Source: Russula earlei
Lineage: Eukaryota; Basidiomycota; Agaricomycetes; Russulales; Russulaceae
Length of the DNA stretch: 23,523 nt
Direction: 5' to 3'
Assembly: GCA_025769875.1 (NCBI GenBank)
Contig: JAGFNK010000736.1
Span: 1-23,523 of the forward strand
The first letter of the stretch is position 1. Each line of letters opens with the position of its first letter. A program made the position numbers and the translations under genes. The notes under the pieces were generated by a model that saw only the letters and a program-made list of their open reading frames with translations, was not told where the DNA came from and ran no database searches. This document shows positions 1 to 8,000 of the stretch, in pieces.

Positions 1-1
1 A

Positions 2-1907
2 ACCAAGACCTTTCTGATTGTATGGTCTCAGCCGTTGCTCATCAACCGACATCTCCAAAGTATCGTTCAGCACGCCGACTTTTATAAGCACACCGAGATA
101 AACACGGCTTCCCGAGATGCTGTCATCCACCTTGTACACGTTCTCTTCCTCAAGAATCCGCACCCAATACCTGTCAACCGAGCCTGTTCTTCCTCTCTCA
201 CCTAGCTATGGCTTCACGCTATCCACCGCCGACCGGCGACTTCTCGGTATCTTTGCTCTCTGTGAAGAGACGAGGAAAAGTGTCAGTGGCCTCTGTTTAC
301 TCGTTCCATTTAGGCCCACACAACGCATTGGATGTCCTCTTGAGCCTCGACCCCGCTTCCGTCTTTCGAGCTTGCTTGCAATTCCCCGCATGGAGGAAAT
401 TGGACGATCTCGGATACCAAATTGACTCCGCTCACCCTCTCGACCGTCGGATCTATGACCCCCGTGTTTGTCACCCTTGCTCGTGGCTCACGTTCTGGCT
501 AGCCCCAACGGCCCTTCGTCCACTGCGCAATGGGTTCAGCTGTTCCGAACCAACGTCGTCAGCCTGTTAATTCGCTCACTCTCGTCTCGGAATGATTTAC
601 TCCGCGGGCACATGCGTAACCCAGATCGGCGCCGTGATGGATGCTCTCCAGGTACATTTACACATGTCTAATCCTGCGAGTCGGACCTGACCAGCCCCGG
701 GCAGAGTGCAGATATGCAGGAAAAGCCCCACGTCTTTTATATCTTACGCATGTTGAAGGACGCGCATCAAAGAACCCCTTGAAGAGGGGCCATCCCCGAG
801 ATTGCCGTCGTTCTCGACTTTGCTTCTTGCGCACGCCCTGCGCGGTGTGTTCTATCCCGAACATTTTATATACCCTCTCACAGCGCGATTCCTTCTCCAA
901 CGGCCGGAGCTGACACGACCGACGTCCCCATGTTGTACGCCATGTTGTACAGCAGTTCCGACGACTGGAGAAGAGGAGCGCAGTTGGATACTGAAATTCA
1001 TCGCGGATGCCATGCTGAGCGCTGGGGACGAAGAATGGAACGTTTTCAGGCGAAGACATACTTGGGACTTGTTGGCCGGTCTGTTTCAGAGCGGACGGCA
1101 AGATCGAACTCTGAGACACGAGGTTCTCGAGGCACGTCCGCGAATTTGTCACTGGTAGACAGAGCTAACAGGTTGGGACGTCTCGGATAGATTTGCTCAA
1201 CCTCACGAATAGTCGACGGATCACCACATCCCTGGTACTAAAGTCGGGATTGCTCTCGTGGATTGAAATGTCGCTTCTAGATCCGCGACAAGATGAGGGA
1301 CTGTTGTGGATGAGAGTACTGGAAAATATCCTCGACATCGTTGACCCGCAGAAGTTGGAGTCGGCCACAGGGGGAGAATGGCGCAGGGCGATTGGGAGGT
1401 GCATGAGTTTACTTAGAGCGGATGCAGCAGGTGATTGATGCCAATCTTTGGCTGCAAATCAGTCTGAACACTAACCGTCTGCCAGCGTCAACGTCTCACA
1501 CCGCGATGCTTCTGCACAAATCACGCATCGTCATGAGGCTCGGTCTTCTGCCAGGCCCTCCTGTTCCCACCTTCGATGCCCTGCTTTCCCAATGTCTTGT
1601 CAACCTTCGTCATCTGGAGAAGGGCCTGATCCTTTCGACGTTCCCAGTTGCACTGCGGTCATCCCCTCACTCGCGGCATACATCATACAGCATACGTGAG
1701 GGAAACGCTACCGACTCTCACGAGCTCTGGGGAGAAGTCGTCGTTTATCTGTGGCGCGCCGCAATGGCATCGGAAAGCTCGGGAAAGGCATGGGACGAAC
1801 TCACTCCAAGAACACTTGTTTGGAACCTATTGGTAGACGGTGAAGATCATGTAGCAGAGTGGGCACGAAGAGAAGTGGTTTGGAATACCACCACTCAAAC
1901 TGTGTAA
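2..1907 (+). pseudogene. URB1: 3' portion of URB1-type 60S ribosome biogenesis gene, frame-broken
   Basis: Urb1 (Npa1) is a nucleolar pre-60S assembly factor. Translated segments that together read like the C-terminal half of the family lie in changing frames: WSQPLLINRHLQSI (frame 2, from nt 23), LSTADRRLLGIFAL (frame 3, ~210), SVASVYSFHLGPHNALDV (frame 1, ~280), TAQWVQLFRTNVVSLLIRSL (frame 3, ~525), QEKPHVFYILRML (frame 3, ~717), LLAHALRGVFYPEHFIYPL (frame 1, ~825), DVPMLYAMLYSSSDDW (frame 3, ~920), HTWDLLAGLFQS (frame 1, ~1055), TTSLVLKSGLLSWIEM (frame 2, ~1225) and WARREVVWNT at the end, with the stop at 1905-1907. Introns at 652-704 and 1431-1485 (GTGATT...CTAAC...CCAG) fit well, and 1136-1190 is probable. 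Introns do not explain the frame changes near ~172, ~190, ~270, ~465, ~611, ~778, ~912 and ~975. The gene is truncated by the window start. Family assignment is from memory of the motifs; whether it is a true pseudogene or has sequencing indels is unresolved. Confidence 0.75.
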
Positions 1908-2046
1908 TCGCAGTCCTTTGAAAGTGATTCTTACTCGTGACCTGCTGGCGTTGCACGCAACTTGTTCGTGCTGATACCGAGACGAGACGAGACGAGGAAT
2001 TGGATTCCATCGGTTTCAATTCCCAGACACTTCGTTTGGCCTCACG

Positions 2047-2256
2047 TTAGACTGGCCAGACATCAAGTATCTCAGACATGGGTCTTCGTCCTGTGTACTC
2101 AAGTTGCAGGTTCAGGTGACGTGGGGATGCAAAAACGATATCTCGCCATCTTTGACACACATGGACCAGGCCATGCCAACCCCTCGTCGCTATGCGCCAG
2201 ACATTCGAGTTCACATAGAAATAGAATATGTCCATGAGGACATCATCGGGGAGCAT
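2047..2256 (-). pseudogene. truncated F-box protein fragment
   Basis: A 69-residue reading frame starts at the ATG of MLPDDVLMDIFYFYV and continues with LVHVCQRWRDIVFASPRHLN and a tail ending LDVWPV before a stop. This is the N-terminal F-box of the large agaricomycete F-box families, in which LPDDVLLEIF is followed by a Trp-containing VCRRWR...ASPRRLNL stretch and then several hundred residues of repeats. F-box proteins recruit substrates to SCF ubiquitin ligases through Skp1. Everything after DVWP is missing: the next codons do not resemble the family and the URB1 3' end lies just beyond. The frame is open upstream to about 2364 without a good ATG, so a missing 5' exon is possible. Most likely a gene relic. 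Confidence 0.6.
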
Positions 2257-3109
2257 GATCGTCACTAGCACCCGGTCTAAGTCGATTGGTCCGTGGTCGT
2301 TATAGGCACTGACCAAAAAGACATACCCTGGCGACGTACTACTCGCCGAAGACTTGCTCTCCACTTGCCCTTAGAAGGACCACCTCGCCGAAGATGACTA
2401 AGTGAGGGTAAGTTTAATTCAGGAATGACGACAGTGGAACTCGCTCGACGTACAGGTGAGACCACATCTAGAGGCCGTTTTTAAGATTACCCATGGCAAG
2501 ATGACTATTGTAGTAGAGGCGTGATCTAGCGATGAAGAGGCGCCCATCAACCACTGTTCAAGTTTCCACACGTACAGCAGTTGGCCTCGTGGGCGAAAAA
2601 CATGTTCGTGGTATCGCCAAGTTGCAGATGAACTGGTAAATGCAGCATGTTTCAGATAAACTCGAATGCGCAAGCGGCGGCATCATGCTGCCATTGTCCG
2701 GCCCTTACTTGACACTGGCATGGGGTAAGTGCATGAGGGGCCTCCCCATTCGGATGGTTGGTCACGACTTCGTGGATATCGGTTCCCCTGATGATACCCT
2801 CAATCTTTGTCCTGCCGGGAATCTATCCCAACAATGGGACTCGTACTCCTACTCGTGCTCCGAACCTGTCAGTCTGCTTCATTTTATCGGGCACGCCATG
2901 TATATTTGAAGGTCCGGGCGATAGTATTCATGAAGACGACGATTCAAACGAGGACCTACATTCTGACAGGCATGATAGAAATGGTGAGAAGGAATCCTCA
3001 TGTATCATGAGATACTAACCTGCACCATCTCTCCCCCTCGATCCAAGCTCAATTGAAATTTCTTCATAGTATATCTTATACCCTCTCTTAATGTAATCTA
3101 TGATTTATT
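2257..3109. other. intergenic stretch, no supported gene
   Basis: This holds only short overlapping frames. The plus-strand frame ending at 3018 has an Asp/Glu/His-rich tail (SIHEDDDSNEDLHS) that looks protein-like but has no recognisable domain, clear start or partner exon. Nothing else was recognised. Confidence 0.3.
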
Positions 3110-3499
3110 TCAGTGAAAGACTTGTGGTTTGTCGAGAACGAAAACATCGAAGCGGTCCGAATCACTGGCGATCATTGCAAAGTTAGAATGATCCGACCAC
3201 CGTTGACCGAGTCCATCATCAGCATTGGACAGCCGGTGTGCACGTTCGTTGTCGTGCATTCGCAGCCTTGACGAGGAAGCAACGAAGTCTTCTGGTTCCC
3301 AGTCGAAGTACCAGGCCGATGCTGGCATGTTGACGCGTGGGCTGGGAGGGGAGTACTTGGGTGAAGGGGAATGGGAGCGCGCAGCTACGACTGCTAGCGG
3401 CGAACGCTGAGAACGGAGATTGACAACTTGGAGTGACGCAGATACTGAAGAAACGGAGGTGAAAGCCGAAACACGCTTATCGTAAGGGAAGCCTATCAT
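3110..3499 (-). CDS. possible small hypothetical protein, 129 residues
   Basis: An uninterrupted ATG-started frame of 129 residues. The N-terminal half is Ser/Val/Pro-rich (SPSPKYSPPSPRVN) and low in complexity; the C-terminal half is mixed and protein-like (SAWYFDWEPEDFVASSSRLR, then DRFDVFVLDKPQVFH before the stop). An AATAAA directly follows the stop codon (3104-3109, minus strand), which fits a 3' end but is common in AT-rich DNA. No family, signal peptide or membrane segment was recognised. It may be the last exon of a longer gene or a chance frame. The strongest argument for it is the absence of stops on this strand; the weakest point is that no splice-linked exon or known domain was found. 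Confidence 0.3.
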   Translation of the reverse strand: MIGFPYDKRVSAFTSVSSVSASLQVVNLRSQRSPLAVVAARSHSPSPKYSPPSPRVNMPASAWYFDWEPEDFVASSSRLRMHDNERAHRLSNADDGLGQRWSDHSNFAMIASDSDRFDVFVLDKPQVFH

Positions 3500-4357
3500 A
3501 TGTTGGGGAAAGAATCCTGACTACACTACAGTAGTATGATATGGCAACGGTACAGTACGAGTACGGGTACGGTGCGGTACGGCATCGGCTTCCACCGACT
3601 ATGGCTGTACCGATGTCGGTAATAGCCGTGTTCAGGCCGAAGCCGTATCGGCACGAAAGTACATATGGGACGGACGAAAAGGGCAGTCCAAATGAATCTG
3701 GCAGCATATCTGACTGATTGGTGCGTTAGCGACCATCATCAGGAAAAAATGTTATTGCGTGAGCGGATATTACAGTTAAGGAGCAGATCTAAAGCCCTCG
3801 TTTCGTATAGGGAATCAGGGCGATACTACCTAATAAGTGGCTCATATACGATTTGACAAGCAGATCGTGCCCTCTAGAGAATGTTTTTATAACGAATATG
3901 TTCTCCATGGGATTCAAGGGTACCGATAAGAACGTTTTGGTTCTCAAGACATCGCGGTGTCTTCACAGTCTATTCTGACCAAGGGTTGCACGCTACCAAT
4001 TTGCCTCCTCTCCTCGCCCAGAATTGATACACTGTTCGCTTCCATGGGATCAGACTCGGATTGCATTCTGCAGCCTATGCCGGAATGCATCACTGCAGGC
4101 GAAACCGGAGAACAGCAAAAACAGGCATGTACGTAGAGTAAGGGATCAGACCAAACATCGAACGGACGTACAGTGTTGACAAACAGTGGACACAGGCGAG
4201 GCATGGGAACAAGCGGCATTTACAAATTACGGAACAAGCCGAGCGCTCCGAAACAAAGAAAATGGTACAGTACTCCCACTGAACAACACGATCAGAACTG
4301 ATGCTCCGGATACTGAGCCATTGACGATAAAAGGGACATCCGGGTGAGGGATCGTTC
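3500..4357. other. non-coding stretch with a GTAC-rich palindromic segment
   Basis: Positions ~3540-3660 are a run of degenerate GGTACR/CGGTACGG motifs. GTGCGGTACGGCATCGGC near 3571 is imperfectly inverted as GCCGAAGCCGTATCGGCAC near 3640. ACTACAGTAGT at ~3524-3534 is a short perfect palindrome. Beyond that, to 4357, only short frames without recognisable content are seen. The segment may be a relic of a mobile element end, but no target-site duplication was identified. Confidence 0.3.
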
Positions 4358-5142
4358 TCAAAGGAGATCTGCCATGTCAAGTATAATCACCACCCTGTAG
4401 CGTCCCATGAAGCCCGGTTCCATCTGAACCATATCAACCTGCGAACCGGGGTGGTGAACATAACGACTCGCGAGCCGTCGGAGATTTTCTCTCGTTGGCT
4501 GGCCAAAAGCCGGCGCTTGGTGAGCCAACCCATCAGGTAACCCGGCCTGGGTATGTTCTGGTTCGGCACCCTGAGGAGCATAGTTAAAATGAAAATGGCC
4601 ATTTCCTTCGTTCTCCTGCGGTCATAAGAATCCATCTATGAGGGAGAATAGGCCGTCACAGACACATACGGGGAAATGTACTTGCTCAGGTGCTAGGATA
4701 CCTTGAGCAAGTCCTACATGTGGAACTGCATGGTCCTGAGGAGGTTGATAGGAATATTTATTTATTGAGACTACATGAAGAATAGTACTCACACCTGGCG
4801 GCGGAGGGTAATTCACCATGCCATAATTTGCCAAGTTGGTGGTGTGGTAAGGGTCTGGCAATGTGCCATGCATAGTGCCGTTCCTGACGAGCAGGGGCAC
4901 ATCTTCCCATTCGAGTTGGCCTTCGAATTGGCGATCTCCCCCGGCTGGCAGGAACTAAAGAACATGCGGATAGAGAGGAGAGAGATGAGCAGTGGCCACT
5001 GTCGGAAAGGATATGAAAAGTGTTAAAAGCTGACCGCAGGCCCATGAGATACACGATTATCCTGCTGGCATGGGATGGTACAAGGCAAGATTGGGTCACC
5101 GGAGAAGTGATTGGCGTGGTGTGGTTCTCTACTATCAGTCAT
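4358..5142 (-). CDS. four-exon gene for an uncharacterised 197-residue protein
   Basis: Exons on the minus strand: 5142-5035, 4954-4793, 4735-4670 and 4615-4358. All three introns (80, 57 and 54 nt) are phase 0 with GT-AG ends (donors GTCAGC, GTGAGT, GTATGT; acceptors TTTAG, CTCAG, CGCAG), and the exons sum to 594 nt with one stop at the end. The protein starts MTDSREPHHANHFSGDP, has a Pro/Gly/His-rich middle (NYPPPPG, then DHAVPHVGLAQG) and ends in a more ordered segment with NLRRLASRYVHHPGS and a hydrophobic strand RYRVVIILDMADLL. A TATAAA box lies ~65 nt upstream of the ATG. No catalytic motif is visible. The C-terminal segment reminds me of uncharacterised agaricomycete proteins, but that is unverified memory. 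Function unknown; the start is chosen from the TATA position and the in-frame ATG. Confidence 0.55.
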
Positions 5143-5205
5143 TTGCCAGGGCGGTTGTGGATCAAGGGAAATTGTTGGTGTCGGAACCTGTTACTCGTAA
5201 CTAAC

Positions 5206-5211
5206 TTTATA
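5206..5211 (-). promoter_or_regulatory. TATA box of the 197-residue gene
   Basis: The minus strand reads CCTATAAAGT here, about 65 nt before the proposed ATG at 5142. Fungal TATA boxes usually lie 30-100 nt from the start codon, so the position fits. It has not been tested against transcript data. Confidence 0.4.
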
Positions 5212-5488
5212 GGCCTGTGGGCAGGCGAACGCCCTGCTGGCCATGGGAATGCATGCATTGCGGTTCGGGCGATGAGGAGATGAGGATTGAGGAAGAAAGA
5301 AGGAAATCCCAAGCGAATTCGAAATTCACCGCCACCGCCGCCGCCAAATCCCTGGGATCCACCTGGCCCAGAAGGAAACCAACGGAGCGCGCACGTTTTG
5401 GCCCAGTCCGGCCACCAAATGAAACTCCGCTCCTCATTCGTTGGCCGTCCCGTCGTGCTCGGTAGCCAGCTATGCCCCCTGTATCTCG

Positions 5489-5506
5489 CACACACACACA
5501 CACACA
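5489..5506. repeat. (CA)9 microsatellite
   Basis: Nine uninterrupted CA units followed by TACAG. A simple sequence repeat in non-coding DNA. Confidence 0.95.
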
Positions 5507-6218
5507 TACAGAATTACCTTGGTCGCCACTCAATCGTTCCTTCCTTCCATGATGTGACGATGTTCATATATCATCTCTATAGAACCCTCAGCTCGACTCG
5601 TATGATCATATATTGTCCCATCATGCATAATCGTTCCAGTGACCCCTCCTAAAAGAAGAGACCACTCGTAAGTTGTCTACAAGAAAACGTTTCTATACGC
5701 CTACCCTCTTTCCTCGTATCCCTATCCCTTCCCCAAAGACGGCTGGCTGTCCTTGGTGTCGTTCAATGAATTTTCATTTTAGCGACTACAACGGGAGTCG
5801 CAGTGAAGCTTGCAACGCTCTAGATGCCCTCCCATACCGTCCATGCCCAAACATGGCCATGAGTTTCGACATCCGATGAGATGACAAACATCCCGGCCTC
5901 CGCTCTGCCCCTCCCCCCCCCCCGCGAGGTGGAACCAACGCGACATCCGCACGCCTCGGCTCACCACCCCTTGGCTTCCAATCCCAGATAACAGAGGCGC
6001 TACATACCTCCTCGCCTTAGGCTGTGATTTTTGCTCTGTTGAGCACTCGTTCCTTCAAATTATGCGCAGTTGCGCCGGGCCATCACTAGCGACAAGGAAA
6101 CGCTCTGGAAGGGGCACAAAACGATCAGATGCCATCCGGTCACTGCCGGCCACTCTTGTACTTATATTAAACAAGCTGCATGCAACGAAGTGCTGGAGGA
6201 TAGTTTGCGAGCTCAGCT

Positions 6219-6255
6219 CACAAGCCGTGCTGTAGGCACGAAGTAGCAGCTTGTG
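6219..6255. repeat. two-step stem-loop, 12 base pairs
   Basis: CACAAGC pairs with GCTTGTG (7 bp) and, nested inside, CGTGC pairs with GCACG (5 bp) around a TGTAG loop, with an eight-base bulge (AAGTAGCA) on the 3' side. All pairs are Watson-Crick. It lies about 100 bp left of the MITE. No gene or terminator role is evident. Confidence 0.5.
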
Positions 6256-6357
6256 TTTGGTATGAGTCAGCTTCGTTTACTCATCAGGAAAAACCTCCAT
6301 CGAGAGCGAGCCCTGGAATACGAAATAAGGGAGATAATGCTGTAATAGCTATCAGTA

Positions 6358-6734
6358 GTCTTGTTCAGCTGGAGCTGCGGAAGTTGCAGCATCGCAGGCA
6401 GCATATTACATGAGCATGAATTTGAGTCTCCGCTGTCACCCTCACTAGAGTGTGACTTTTGTGTAATTATCCGATTATCTTGTCATGTCTGCCACCAGAT
6501 GAGTTTTCCATTACCGGCAGTCCAATTGATCTCAGGGACAGAACCAGAACGAGGGGGAATTAGGAAATAGAAACAACGAGTGACAAGAGTTAGGCAGGAT
6601 TACCAGAGGAGCGATGGCACGCGTTGGGTACACCTCAGTCACACTGAGTCACAGAGCGGAGACTCAAACTCACGCTCATGTAATATGCTGCGCTGCGACG
6701 CTGCGACTTCCGCAGCTCCAGCTTTGAACAAGAC
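6358..6734. mobile_element. 377 bp MITE with ~78 bp terminal inverted repeats and TA duplication
   Basis: The left end (6358-6434, starting GTCTTGTTCAGCTGGAGCTG) and the reverse complement of the right end (6655-6734, starting GTCTTGTTCAAAGCTGGAGC) match over about 78 bp with a few substitutions and small indels. They share GGAGCTGCGGAAGT, GCAGCATATTACATGAGC and GAGTCTCCGCT. A TA dinucleotide flanks both sides (6356-6357 and 6735-6736), the target duplication of Tc1/mariner elements. The roughly 220 bp interior has no coding capacity; each repeat runs inward into a further small palindrome (GTCACCCTC...GAGTGTGAC on the left, CTCAGTCACACTGAG on the right). This is a non-autonomous element that would depend on a transposase elsewhere. 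The superfamily call rests on the TA duplication alone. Confidence 0.8.
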
Positions 6735-7907
6735 TAGTAATGGTGAAACCTACTAGTGGTGGTGGTTGCGGCGGCACACCTCCCGTCGGGATGCACTTTT
6801 TTTTTGAATCCGAATCTTTATACCATGGCGCATATTACGAAGTACAGAGGCCGCCACATAATGCGTTTGATTTGAGGCCTTGTTAAAGGTGGAGGTATCA
6901 GGATCAGTTACAGTAAAAACCCTCTCGGAGTCCGCACGCCTACCAATCCTGTGAGCGGCTCTACTCCACAACCGCCCGCTGGTTTGATTTTATCGGGTGT
7001 AACTTACTCCTCCAGAAGTGCTGCAGTTGGATGCAAGCCAGAAATCTGGCCGTGATGTGTCTGGTATCACGTCACCAACGTCCAGCATGCTACAGGTTCA
7101 ACATCGCTTTGCTCCCTTGCTCCCTCTCCGCGATTCTTTTCTCCCCCACCAGGCCCGATGTCACTCAATCACAGTACACTCCCTGTGAGGAGAAAGGCTG
7201 TGCAAAACACCACATTTCCGGTGCCCGACCAAAATGTCCATTCTCTGCCGACTGACCTGTTCTGTTCATTGGCGCTTGTGTTCGCATTATTAGAAATTTT
7301 CACATGGACCACACTCTTCTCATCGCCTGTGGGGCAAATGTGGTTAAGATGAGCGCCCGTGCGTCTAAACGCCTGGCAGGCCTGGTAGCTCAGTTCAGTA
7401 CTTCTCAGAAATGACTGAGAATTTTCAGATCGTCAAGGCGGGTTCGGTTTAGGCCTGTCACCCGCAGCATCTTTGTCCTCACCTTCGTCCTTCTCACCTT
7501 TCGGCATCTCTCCATCCCCGCATCCCTCCACTGGCAATAGTACAAATCAAATTTCCCCGGTACCCGAGCAGACGAACCATACGAACTTACTCTCAATTCC
7601 ATCAACAGCAATAACAACGACGGCAATCTCATTTCTAACACCATTGAACACCAGCAACAGCCCATGCATGCCATGTTGACACTGAGTGGGCGGTTCTCCC
7701 CGACTTTAACGGGTGTGGGACGAGCTATGAGACAATCGGTAAAACACTTGTCTCAGCATGTCCCACACCTGTCCCAAACCTAGCACGCCACCTAACTCCC
7801 AGCACACATCCACTGGGAGTAAAACAACCCTTCTGAAACACAATCTTTCTGGAAGTCAAGCCCACTCTTCCACGCCTTGATGAAAGCCTTCGTCCAATTA
7901 TAAGGAA
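6735..7907. other. non-coding stretch with one strong hairpin
   Basis: No supported gene. Frames in this stretch are short, unlinked by good splice sites and compositionally biased. The only structure found is the hairpin at 7713-7768. A tRNA-like block at 7377-7457 was examined and rejected. Confidence 0.4.
7713..7768. repeat. hairpin with 9 bp and 7 bp stems
   Basis: GTGTGGGAC (7713-7721) pairs perfectly with GTCCCACAC (7760-7768). Inside it GAGACAA (7729-7735) pairs with TTGTCTC (7748-7754) around a 12-base loop. Three more pairs (GCT with AGC) can form in the internal loop. No polyT tract follows and no gene end is adjacent. Confidence 0.55.
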
Positions 7908-8000
7908 ATGGCTCGGGACGCATGCGAGAAACTCGTCGGTCCTATGCCCGTAGACAAATTCTTATCAGAATTCATCCCAAAAGCAAGCGAAGTTAGACCG
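7908..8000 (+). pseudogene. orphan N-terminal coding fragment
   Basis: From an ATG at 7908 the frame reads MARDACEKLVGPMPVDKFLS and then EFIPKASEVRPA before running into pyrimidine-rich repeat DNA that translates only into Phe/Ser/Leu/Pro. The first ~31 residues are balanced in composition. The VGPMPVxxFLxxFIP pattern resembles the start of a family common in agaricomycetes; I recall it near FunK1-type kinases, but this is uncertain. No downstream exon of such a gene was found, so this is probably a relic cut off by the repeat array. It could also be the first exon of a lineage-specific gene. Confidence 0.3.

Larger units (their letters stand above)
5143..6357. other. non-coding stretch: promoter side of the 197-residue gene and simple repeats
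   Basis: This contains the upstream region of the minus-strand gene, a short (CCG)n-like tract near 5330, a (CA)9 microsatellite, an 11-base C run at 5913-5923 and a stem-loop at 6219-6255. Overlapping short frames on both strands have biased composition and no recognisable domain. No gene is supported. Confidence 0.4.

Noticed and set aside
5139..5533. Minus-strand frames with poly-Gly and Val-Cys repeats
   Set aside because: They derive from the (CCG)n-like and (CA)n repeats and lie in the promoter region of the 197-residue gene.
7377..7457. tRNA-like block with a box A-like TGGTAGCTCAGTTCAG, a GGGTTCGGTTT box B-like stretch and matching AGGCCTG ends
   Set aside because: The acceptor match comes from CAGGCCTG being a palindrome itself, and no T-stem or D-stem can be formed. 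At best it is a decayed tRNA-derived sequence.
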